Assembly: GCA_903643055.1 (NCBI GenBank) | Contig: CAHJWV010000690.1 | Coordinates: 1 to 5,379, forward strand | DNA length: 5,379 nt | Direction: 5' to 3' | Source: Burkholderiales bacterium | Lineage (GTDB): Bacteria; Pseudomonadota; Gammaproteobacteria; Burkholderiales; Burkholderiaceae | Shown: piece after piece, positions 1 to 5,379 of the stretch | Layout of the letters: the number at the start of each line of letters is the position of its first letter | How positions within the stretch are numbered: the stretch's first letter is position 1 | The notes under the pieces: model-generated | Seen by the model: the letters and a program-made list of their open reading frames with translations, nothing else | Databases searched by the model: none | Told to the model about the DNA's origin: nothing | Program-made: the position numbers and the translations under genes

Positions 1-1
1 C

Positions 2-250
2 AATGCCGCCATCGACCACGTGCGTGACTGGGCACTGGGCACCGGCAGCAAGTGGGTCACGATGGGCGTGGCCTCGAACGGCGAATACGGCATTCCGAAG
101 GACGTGATCTTCGGCTTCCCGGTGACCACCGTCGGTGGCGAATACAAGATTGTCGAAGGCCTCGCGATCGATGCCTTCAGCCAGGAGCGCATCAACCTCA
201 CGCTGCAAGAACTGCTGGAAGAGCAAGACGGCGTCAAACACCTGCTGTAA
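2..250 (+). CDS. mdh: Malate dehydrogenase, C-terminal part (5' truncated by window edge)
   Basis: This is the last 82 codons of an NAD-dependent malate dehydrogenase, the cytoplasmic TCA-cycle enzyme that interconverts malate and oxaloacetate. The frame is open from the first base of the window and ends at TAA 248-250, so the start lies upstream. Visible segments are an Asn-Ala-Ala-Ile-Asp-His-Val start, the [18 protein letters not shown] stretch, then VIFGFPVTT and a final helix, [19 protein letters not shown]. These match, from memory, the C-terminal third of the roughly 328-residue enzyme of Burkholderiales, which is closer to cytosolic-type MDH than to the E. coli enzyme. The catalytic His and the NAD-binding Rossmann motif lie upstream of the window. 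An intrinsic terminator follows within about 30 bases. Family identity is strong; the symbol follows from it. Confidence 0.95.
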   Translation, partial: NAAIDHVRDWALGTGSKWVTMGVASNGEYGIPKDVIFGFPVTTVGGEYKIVEGLAIDAFSQERINLTLQELLEEQDGVKHLL

Positions 251-281
251 AACGGCCCGGCGCTGCGGCGCCGAAACACCG

Positions 282-309
282 GGCCGGCACGCACTGCTGG
301 CCTTTTTTT
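282..309 (+). terminator. Rho-independent terminator downstream of mdh
   Basis: Stem GGCCGGCA (282-289) pairs with TGCTGGCC (295-302) over 8 bp, including one G-T wobble. The loop is 5 bases (290-294) and seven T follow directly (303-309). A second hairpin, CGGCCCGG (253-260) with CCGGGCCG (279-286), shares bases 282-286 with the first, so the two folds exclude each other. The T run ends only 23 bases before the next gene's start codon. Confidence 0.85.
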
Positions 310-332
310 CGACCTGCCCCGCCCGCCCCACC

Positions 333-1352
333 ATGACTCATTCCAAGGTGCATCCCCGGCAAGCGTTGTTCGACGCGTCGGAGCGTGCGCCTGCCCTTCC
401 GGTCTGTGATCACTATGCCGGCGTGCAAGCGCGGATGCACAAGAGCTTGCAGTTGCAGGCCGACCTGGGGCCGGTGTTCGACGTCACTCTCGATGCTGAA
501 GACGGCGCGCCCGTGGGCGGTGAAGCCGAACATGCCCATTTGATCGCCGAGATGGTGGTGTCTCCACTCAATCGCTTCGGCCGGGTCGGCGCGCGCATCC
601 ACCCCTACGACCACCCCGCGTTCGAATCCGACGTCGACACCCTCGTCAAGCGCGCCGGCAGCCGCCTGGCCTATCTGATGGTGCCGAAGCTTGCGGATGC
701 AGCGCAGGCGCAACGCGCCATCGGCGCGATCGACCGCGCACTGCTCGAGCACGGGCATGGGCAAGGCCGCGCCCGGCGCCTGCCGATCCATCTGCTGATT
801 GAAACCCATGGCGCGCTGCGCGACGTGCAGCGCATGGCCGCCCATGCGCGTGTCGAATCTCTGTCGTTCGGGCTGATGGATTTCGTCTCGGCGCATCGCG
901 GCGCGATTCCGTTGGCCGGCATGAGCGCAACCGGCCAGTTCGAGCATCCGCTGGTGCTGCGGGCCAAGCTCGACATCGCCGCGGCTTGCCACACCTACCG
1001 CAAGACGCCATCGCACTGTGTGGTCACCGAATTCCGCAAGCCCGATCTGCTCAGGCGAGCCGCGCACAAGGCAGCGCGCGAACTCGGCTATCTGCGCATG
1101 TGGAGCATCCACCCGGATCAGATCCGCCCGATCGTCGACGCCTTCGCACCAACCGCCGCCGAGACCGATCAGGCGATCGAGATCCTGATCGCAGCGCAGG
1201 CCGCCGACTGGGCGCCCATCAGCTACCGCGACACCCTGCATGACCGCGCCAGCTACCGCTACTTCTGGCATGTGCTCGAACGCGCCGTGCAAACCGGGCA
1301 GGCGCTGCCGGTGGAAATTCACCAGGCATTCTTCAGCGAGGCCACGCCATGA
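333..1352 (+). CDS. HpcH/HpaI aldolase / citrate lyase beta-like (CitE-like) CoA ester lyase
   Basis: This 339-residue protein belongs to the HpcH/HpaI aldolase and CitE superfamily, Mg-dependent TIM-barrel enzymes that cleave or form C-C bonds in malyl-CoA, citramalyl-CoA, citryl-type or 2-keto-acid substrates. Landmarks in order: TLDAEDGAP at 52-60, the position of the family's acidic DLED-type motif (E56, D57); VGARIH at 85-90, the substrate-binding Arg strand; IHLLIET at 152-158 with E157 as probable metal ligand; LSFGLMDF at 177-184 with D183 as second metal ligand; and WSIHPDQI at 257-264, the family's conserved IHP-Q motif. The C-terminus (DRASYRYFWHVL) matches, from memory, a subgroup found beside mdh/acnB in Burkholderiales. 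ATG 333 is chosen because the preceding bases include the terminator and because HPRQALFD and LPVCDHYAG fit that subgroup's N-terminus. No Shine-Dalgarno is visible; the 20 bases upstream are C-rich. It lacks the citrate lyase alpha and gamma partners here, so it is unlikely to be true CitE. The substrate is unassigned. Confidence 0.88.
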   Translation: MTHSKVHPRQALFDASERAPALPVCDHYAGVQARMHKSLQLQADLGPVFDVTLDAEDGAPVGGEAEHAHLIAEMVVSPLNRFGRVGARIHPYDHPAFESDVDTLVKRAGSRLAYLMVPKLADAAQAQRAIGAIDRALLEHGHGQGRARRLPIHLLIETHGALRDVQRMAAHARVESLSFGLMDFVSAHRGAIPLAGMSATGQFEHPLVLRAKLDIAAACHTYRKTPSHCVVTEFRKPDLLRRAAHKAARELGYLRMWSIHPDQIRPIVDAFAPTAAETDQAIEILIAAQAADWAPISYRDTLHDRASYRYFWHVLERAVQTGQALPVEIHQAFFSEATP

Positions 1353-1732
1353 CGATCGCCGTTCTGCCGCGCCTCGGTCGGCTTGCCCAGGCACCTGCGT
1401 GGGTCGCGGCCGCTTCTGTTGCGTACCGGCTCAACAAGTTCCGCGCAGTTGTCGAGCAAATGTTTCTAACCGGACAACGGCATGCCATCACTTTCGGGTC
1501 ACACACAAGCGCGCAGACCGGCCTCGCAGGCGCGTTGATGGCCGATTGGAAGCGCATGACCACCGAGGTGTTCGCCGCCGCGGCGTGGTTCGTCAAGCCC
1601 GCCATCGCAGCCCCGATCGTGCGAGCCTCCACGCCACGCCTGCAAATTGTTTCAAAGACGGAATCTGTGGCTCGGACGCCAATGAAGCGCCCCCTCACAA
1701 TCCGGGCTTCTTTAATTTTCCGGAGTGATCCC
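1353..1732 (+). other. 380-base stretch without a confident gene
   Basis: The stretch separates the lyase stop from the ATG of the small exported protein. A plus-strand frame opens with ATG 1349, overlapping the lyase stop as ATGA, and stays open into the next gene; it would add 128 residues before the signal peptide. Part of it, roughly 1500-1640, has G/C at about 85% of third positions against about 60% at first and second (hand count), which looks coding. The rest does not, and other frames are also long and open, as expected at high GC. I recognise no protein family, no tRNA and no mobile element. No promoter close to consensus was found; AT-rich patches occur around 1644-1656 and 1710-1719. 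Confidence 0.45.
1722..1725 (+). promoter_or_regulatory. Ribosome binding site deciding the ATG 1733 start
   Basis: GGAG lies 7 bases before ATG 1733, within TTTTCCGGAGTGATCCC. It supports initiation directly at the signal peptide rather than at the in-frame upstream ATG 1349 or other upstream codons. Confidence 0.7.
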
Positions 1733-2215
1733 ATGATCCGCACAGCCGCATTCGCAGTCGCCGTGGCGCTTTTCAGCGCTTCCGCTTTCGCGCAACAAGC
1801 CGCGCCCGCTGCCAAGCCCGCGCTGAAGCCCTTGATCAAAAAAGGCAAGGCCACGGCACCTGCAGAAAAGCCGCTGGCACCTGCCGATCAAACCCAACTC
1901 GATGCGGCCGAGCGCACGCTTTACGGCCCTTACCAATGTGATTTCAACCAGACCATCGACGTCAGCATCAACCCGAAAACACCCGGCTATGTCGACGTGG
2001 CCTTTGCCAAGAAGGTCTACACGATGAAGCCGGTGCTGTCGTCCACCGGCGCTTTGCGCTTGGAAGACGTCAAAGGCGTGACCTTGCTGCTGCAGATCGC
2101 CAACAAGTCGATGCTGATGGACACCAAGGCCGGCCGCCGCCTGGTCGATGCCTGCGTGCATGAAAAGCAACGTGCCTCGGCCGCCGCCATTGAAGCGGCC
2201 GCCGCTGGCAAGTAA
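1733..2215 (+). CDS. Small exported protein, possibly MliC-like beta-barrel
   Basis: This is a 160-residue protein of unknown function, predicted to be secreted to the periplasm. Residues 1-20 form a classical Sec signal peptide: Arg at 3, a hydrophobic core, then ASAFA before QQ, a signal peptidase I site. There is no lipobox Cys at the cleavage site, so it is not an obvious lipoprotein. Residues 21-55 are a low-complexity Ala/Pro/Lys linker. Residues 61-146 form the folded part, with GPYQCD (C69), alternating strand-like segments, SSTGALRLED at 103-112, and LVDAC (C141). The two cysteines could form a disulfide. The order Y-x-C, then a V-x-F-type strand, then S-x-x-G-x-x-R and a late Cys resembles MliC/PliC-type lysozyme inhibitors. 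The usual W-x-K-G segment is absent, so that match is tentative. The tail is Ala-rich. The start is fixed by GGAG at 1722 and by the signal peptide. The acnB gap downstream is 275 bases. Coding is likely; function is uncertain. Confidence 0.8.
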   Translation: MIRTAAFAVAVALFSASAFAQQAAPAAKPALKPLIKKGKATAPAEKPLAPADQTQLDAAERTLYGPYQCDFNQTIDVSINPKTPGYVDVAFAKKVYTMKPVLSSTGALRLEDVKGVTLLLQIANKSMLMDTKAGRRLVDACVHEKQRASAAAIEAAAAGK

Positions 2216-2490
2216 GCACCACAAGCTTCACCCGAGCTTCGTCCACCTCCGTCCACCCTTCGATCACGCAGGCGATCCGGATCATGACCACAGGCCGCCA
2301 CCTTCCACGCACGCTGCCTGGCTTCAGCGCCGGGAGGCGCGTGCAACGGCGGCCGATCACGGCCTTGCAGTGGCCTGCGGCCGGCCAGCCACCCTGAAAT
2401 CCTTCTGTCGATCAGGGCCCTGCCCGCCGCGGTCGCACGCTCTTTGTTCCCTGGGTCTTATCCCGCTTTGCTTCACTCGGAGAGAAATAC
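2216..2490 (+). other. Non-coding leader upstream of acnB
   Basis: The region holds no gene I can support. It is GC-rich and contains several small symmetries: the perfect palindromes GATCCGGATC (2274-2283) and CAGGGCCCTG (2413-2422), the inverted pair CCCTGA (2392-2397) and TCAGGG (2412-2417), and two copies of GTCCACC ten bases apart (2241-2247, 2251-2257). The acnB ribosome site is CGGAGAGA, with GGAG at 2479-2482, 8 bases before ATG 2491. A promoter is expected here because of the gap, but no -35/-10 pair close to sigma-70 consensus stands out. There is no clear terminator after the 2215 stop, so readthrough from the upstream gene is possible. Confidence 0.5.
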
Positions 2491-5100
2491 ATGCTTCAAG
2501 CCTATCGCCAACACGTTGCAGAACGCGCCATGCTCGGCATCCCGCCGCTGCCGCTGTCTGCCCAGCAGACCAGTGAACTGATTGATCTGCTGAAGGCGCC
2601 GCCAGCCGGCGAAGGCGCCAACCTGGTCTACCTGCTGACGCACCGCGTGCCAGCCGGTGTGGACGATGCAGCCAAGGTCAAGGCCTCTTACCTCGCCGCC
2701 GTTGCCCACGGCACCGAGACCAATGCGCTGATATCGCGCGAGCTGGCCACCGAACTGCTCGGCACCATGCTGGGCGGCTACAACATCAGCCCGCTGATCG
2801 ATCTGCTCGATGACGCGACCGTCGGCGCCGTCGCCGCCAAGGGCCTGAAGAGCACGCTGCTGATGTTCGACCAGTTCCATGACGTGAAGGACAAGGCCGA
2901 CAAAGGCAACGCCAATGCGAAATCGGTGATCCAGAGCTGGGCCGATGCCGAATGGTTCACCTCGCGCCCCGAAGTGCCGACCAGCATCATTGTCAGCATC
3001 TTCAAGGTGACCGGCGAAACCAACACCGATGACCTGTCGCCCGCCCCCGATGCCTGGAGCCGCCCCGACATTCCGCTGCATGCACTGGCCATGCTGAAGA
3101 ACAAGCGTGACGGCCAGCCTTTAGAAGCAGCGCCTGAAGACGACGGCAAGCGCGGCCCGATCAAGTTCATCGAAGACCTGCGTGCCCGGGGCAACTTGGT
3201 GGCTTATGTCGGCGATGTCGTCGGCACCGGCTCTTCCCGCAAGTCAGCCACCAACAGCGTGCTGTGGTTCACCGGCGAAGACATTCCGTTCATTCCCAAC
3301 AAGCGCTTCGGCGGCGTCTGCCTGGGCAGCAAGATCGCCCCGATCTTCTACAACACGATGGAAGACGCCGGCGCCCTGCCGATCGAGCTCGATGTCAGCC
3401 AGATGAACATGGGCGATGTCGTCGAGCTGCGTCCCTACGAAGGCAAAGCCTTCAAGAACGGCCAGCTGATTGCCGAATTCAAGGTCAAGAGCGATGTGCT
3501 GTTCGACGAAGTGCGCGCCGGTGGCCGCATTCCGCTGATCATCGGCCGCGGCCTGACCTCCAAGGCCCGCGAAGCACTCGGCCTGCCGCCCAGCACCCTG
3601 TTCCGCCTGCCGCTGAACCCGGCCGACACGAAGAAGGGCTTCTCGCTCGCACAGAAGATGGTCGGCAAAGCTTGCGGCCTGCCCGTCGTCAACGGCGAAC
3701 AAGTCGGCGTGCGCCCCGGCACCTATTGCGAACCGCGCATGACCAGCGTCGGCTCGCAAGACACCACCGGCCCGATGACCCGCGACGAGCTGAAAGACCT
3801 GGCCTGCCTGGGCTTCAGCGCGGACTTGGTGATGCAGTCGTTCTGCCACACCGCGGCTTATCCGAAGCCGGTCGACGTGAAGATGCACCACGAGCTGCCC
3901 GACTTCATCAGCCACCGCGGCGGCATCTCGCTGCGCCCCGGCGACGGCGTGATCCACAGCTGGCTCAACCGCTTCCTGTTGCCCGACACCGTCGGCACCG
4001 GCGGCGACAGCCACACCCGCTTTCCGATCGGCATCAGCTTCCCGGCCGGCTCGGGCCTGGTCGCATTTGCCGCCGCCACCGGCGTGATGCCGCTCGACAT
4101 GCCGGAGAGCGTGCTCGTGCGCTTCAAGGGCAAGATGCAAGACGGCGTCACGCTGCGCGACCTGGTCAACGCCATTCCGCTGTACGCGATCAAGGCCGGC
4201 CTACTGAACGTCGAGAAGAAGGGCAAGAAGAACATCTTCTCCGGCCGCATCCTCGAAATCGAAGGCCTGCCCGACCTGAAGGTCGAACAAGCCTTCGAGC
4301 TGTCTGACGCTTCAGCGGAGCGCAGTGCCGCCGGCTGCACGGTGCACCTGAACAAAGAGCCGATCATCGAATACATCACCAGCAACATCACGCTGATGAA
4401 GTGGATGATCTCCGAGGGCTATGCCGACGCACGCACGCTGCAGCGCCGCATCGCCGCGCAGGAAGCCTGGCTGGCCAACCCGCAGTTGCTGAAGGGCGAC
4501 GCCGACGCCGATTACGCCGCCGTGATCGAAATCGATCTGGCCGACATCCATGAGCCGATCGTCGCCTGCCCGAACGACCCGGACGACGTGAAGACGCTCG
4601 CCGAAGTCTCGGGTGCCAAGATCGATGAAGTCTTCATCGGCTCCTGCATGACCAACATCGGCCACTTCCGTGCGGCCAGCAAGCTGCTCGAAGGCAAGCG
4701 CGACATCCCGGTCAAGCTGTGGGTCGCCCCACCGACCAAGATGGACGCGAAGAAGCTCAGCGACGAAGGCCACTACGGTGTGCTCGGCAACGCTGGCGCG
4801 CGCATGGAAATGCCGGGCTGCAGCCTGTGCATGGGCAACCAGGCGCAGGTCAAGGAAGGTGCGACGGTGTTCTCAACCAGCACGCGCAACTTCCCGAACC
4901 GCCTGGGCAAGAACAGCAACGTCTACCTCGGCTCCGCCGAGCTGGCTGCGGTGTGCGCGAAGCTGGGCCGCATCCCCAGCCGCGAGGAATACCTGGCCGA
5001 CATGGGCGTGCTGACCGCCGCCAGCGACAAGGTCTACAAGTACCTGAACTTCGACCAAATCAAGGACTTCACCGACGCGGCCGACAAGGTCACGGCCTGA
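2491..5100 (+). CDS. acnB: Aconitate hydratase B (bifunctional aconitase / 2-methylisocitrate dehydratase)
   Basis: This complete 869-residue AcnB interconverts citrate and isocitrate through cis-aconitate in the cytoplasm. The family often also hydrates 2-methyl-cis-aconitate in propionate breakdown. The length compares with about 865 in E. coli, and much of the sequence aligns with it by recall. Domain order is the B-type one. An N-terminal HEAT-like domain spans about 1-160. The swivel domain spans about 165-355, with [20 protein letters not shown] at 174-193 and GTGSSRKS at 245-252. A short linker follows, then catalytic domains 1-3. Catalytic-core motifs include [15 protein letters not shown] from 419 and GGDSHTRF at 504-511. 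The [4Fe-4S] ligands are C719 (GSCMTN), C777 and C780 (GCSLCMGN), and substrate-binding R799 and R804 sit in [10 protein letters not shown]. All key residues are present. GGAG 8 bases before ATG 2491 fixes the start, and the N-terminus ([13 protein letters not shown]) matches the family. A terminator follows. No prpB/prpC neighbours are visible, so the TCA role is the default reading. Confidence 0.98.
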   Translation: MLQAYRQHVAERAMLGIPPLPLSAQQTSELIDLLKAPPAGEGANLVYLLTHRVPAGVDDAAKVKASYLAAVAHGTETNALISRELATELLGTMLGGYNISPLIDLLDDATVGAVAAKGLKSTLLMFDQFHDVKDKADKGNANAKSVIQSWADAEWFTSRPEVPTSIIVSIFKVTGETNTDDLSPAPDAWSRPDIPLHALAMLKNKRDGQPLEAAPEDDGKRGPIKFIEDLRARGNLVAYVGDVVGTGSSRKSATNSVLWFTGEDIPFIPNKRFGGVCLGSKIAPIFYNTMEDAGALPIELDVSQMNMGDVVELRPYEGKAFKNGQLIAEFKVKSDVLFDEVRAGGRIPLIIGRGLTSKAREALGLPPSTLFRLPLNPADTKKGFSLAQKMVGKACGLPVVNGEQVGVRPGTYCEPRMTSVGSQDTTGPMTRDELKDLACLGFSADLVMQSFCHTAAYPKPVDVKMHHELPDFISHRGGISLRPGDGVIHSWLNRFLLPDTVGTGGDSHTRFPIGISFPAGSGLVAFAAATGVMPLDMPESVLVRFKGKMQDGVTLRDLVNAIPLYAIKAGLLNVEKKGKKNIFSGRILEIEGLPDLKVEQAFELSDASAERSAAGCTVHLNKEPIIEYITSNITLMKWMISEGYADARTLQRRIAAQEAWLANPQLLKGDADADYAAVIEIDLADIHEPIVACPNDPDDVKTLAEVSGAKIDEVFIGSCMTNIGHFRAASKLLEGKRDIPVKLWVAPPTKMDAKKLSDEGHYGVLGNAGARMEMPGCSLCMGNQAQVKEGATVFSTSTRNFPNRLGKNSNVYLGSAELAAVCAKLGRIPSREEYLADMGVLTAASDKVYKYLNFDQIKDFTDAADKVTA

Positions 5101-5133
5101 CCCGAAGCGCCTTCACTCAGGCGCCTGAAACAC

Positions 5134-5167
5134 AAAAGCCCGCGGTTGCCAAGCCGCGGGCTTTTTT
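5134..5167 (+). terminator. Rho-independent terminator after acnB, probably bidirectional
   Basis: Stem GCCCGCGG (5138-5145) pairs perfectly with CCGCGGGC (5154-5161) around an 8-base loop. It is flanked by AAAA (5134-5137) and six T (5162-5167), so the symmetric A and T tracts can terminate acnB on the plus strand and the convergent gene on the minus strand. A smaller hairpin without a T run, GCGCCT (5107-5112) with AGGCGC (5119-5124), lies between the acnB stop and this terminator. Confidence 0.93.
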
Positions 5168-5168
5168 C

Positions 5169-5192
5169 ATGGTCTCATTGATGGTCTCATCC
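5169..5192 (+). repeat. Two tandem copies of a 12-base unit
   Basis: ATGGTCTCATTG (5169-5180) is followed directly by ATGGTCTCATCC (5181-5192); 10 of 12 bases are identical. It lies between the terminator and the convergent gene's end, outside any supported coding region, and is most simply a local duplication. Confidence 0.6.
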
Positions 5193-5194
5193 GC

Positions 5195-5216
5195 CTCGGT
5201 GACGATCGCCACCGAG
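5195..5216. repeat. 22-base near-perfect palindrome
   Basis: CTCGGTG (5195-5201) and CACCGAG (5210-5216) flank ACGATCGC, whose centre CGATCG is itself palindromic, giving 10 of 11 symmetric pairs with a single A/C mismatch. It sits 14 bases past the minus-strand stop codon. It could form a hairpin at the 3' end of that transcript, but has no T run on either strand, or could be a binding site for a dimeric protein. Confidence 0.5.
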
Positions 5217-5230
5217 CATTTCGACGCCGC

Positions 5231-5379
5231 TCAGAAATAGAACTGCAGCGTGGCCAGCGGGCCACTGGCGCGCACGTTGATGTTCGGAGACAGCTCGTAG
5301 TAAGTAAGCGGCCGGGCATTCCATCTTGATGTCTTCGAAGAAGCGGCTCTCGCTACACATTGACGACATGCCGCAGCAG
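5231..5379 (-). pseudogene. C-terminus of an outer-membrane beta-barrel protein, apparently frameshifted (5' end outside window)
   Basis: On the minus strand, the frame ending at TGA (5233-5231) gives a C-terminus reading LTYYELSPNINVRASG then PLATLQFYF. The alternating hydrophobic residues and terminal Phe are the BAM-recognised signature of outer-membrane barrel strands. Upstream of about 5324 this frame becomes unconvincing (AAACRQCVARAASSKTS), while a different minus-strand frame reads SESRFFEDIK with coding-like codons. Dropping one base at 5324 would join the two as FEDIK-WNARPLTYYELSPN. Alternatively, a TTAC duplication on the minus strand (plus positions about 5299-5306) could explain the shift. 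Either the gene is broken or the sequence has an indel error. Only about 48 codons are visible, so the porin or barrel family cannot be named. It converges on acnB and probably shares its terminator. The barrel C-terminus is fairly secure; the frameshift is inference. Confidence 0.5.

Noticed and set aside
135..332. N-terminal extension of the lyase frame to an earlier ATG at 135
   Set aside because: The extension lies over the mdh coding end and the terminator, and its translation (Ser/Arg/Cys-rich) is unlike the family.
234..1394. Long minus-strand open frame (386 codons) opposite the lyase
   Set aside because: It is the mirror of the lyase coding frame in high-GC DNA; its translation shows no family motifs, and it runs through the mdh terminator and lyase start.
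1441..1475. Possible sigma-70 promoter around TTGTCG and TTCTAA
   Set aside because: The spacing between the two elements is about 9 bases, far from the usual 16-18.
2433..2461. Possible acnB promoter with TCTTAT (2456-2461) as -10
   Set aside because: The sequence 17 bases upstream (TCGCAC) is a poor -35, so the match is no better than chance.
2148..2576. Plus-strand 142-codon open frame bridging the acnB leader
   Set aside because: It overlaps the ends of two supported genes in another frame, has no ribosome site, and is Pro/His/Cys-rich without a recognisable domain.
3244..4140. Minus-strand (298 codons) and overlapping plus-strand (347 codons, 3264-4307) open frames inside acnB
   Set aside because: Both are shadows of acnB, whose frame has all family motifs; their translations are low-complexity Arg/Ala/His-rich sequence.
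1..5379. Mobile element, CRISPR, tRNA, toxin-antitoxin or defence module
   Set aside because: I saw no transposase-like motifs, regularly spaced repeats, tRNA cloverleaf or paired small genes; the gene content is core metabolism plus one exported protein and one barrel fragment.

Overview
The window reads as an ordinary chromosomal stretch of a GC-rich betaproteobacterium, most likely order Burkholderiales. The grounds are the strong G/C preference at third codon positions, the Burkholderiales-type malate dehydrogenase C-terminus, and the order malate dehydrogenase, HpcH/HpaI (CitE-like) lyase, small secreted protein, AcnB aconitase. I recall this TCA-cycle neighbourhood from that order. The order-level assignment is recall plus inference; no database was searched.

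Layout: (1) Positions 2-250 hold the last 82 codons of malate dehydrogenase (mdh), followed by a good intrinsic terminator at 282-309. (2) Positions 333-1352 encode a 339-residue CitE-like CoA-ester lyase/aldolase. (3) Positions 1353-1732 have no confidently assigned gene, although one frame stays open and part of it has coding-like third positions. (4) Positions 1733-2215 encode a 160-residue exported protein with a clear signal peptide and a weak resemblance to MliC-type lysozyme inhibitors. (5) Positions 2216-2490 are a non-coding leader. (6) Positions 2491-5100 encode a complete 869-residue aconitase B (acnB) with all three cluster cysteines. (7) A strong, probably bidirectional terminator lies at 5134-5167. 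(8) A convergent minus-strand gene ends at 5231 with the C-terminal signature of an outer-membrane beta-barrel. Its reading frame appears broken about 90 bases upstream of its stop.

Aconitase (citrate to isocitrate) and malate dehydrogenase (malate to oxaloacetate) are steps of the same cycle. The lyase belongs to a family that cleaves or forms C-C bonds in CoA thioesters or 2-keto acids, so it may feed or drain acetyl-CoA, glyoxylate or oxaloacetate here, but its substrate cannot be read from sequence. The four plus-strand genes are co-oriented. The terminator after mdh and the long gaps before the small exported gene and before acnB argue against a single tight operon.

I found no CRISPR array, insertion sequence, tRNA, rRNA or defence system, and no convincing new biological system. 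The points most worth checking are the frameshifted barrel gene at the right edge, the exported MliC-like protein in a TCA locus, the orphan lyase starting 23 bases after a terminator, and the ambiguous open frame at 1353-1732.
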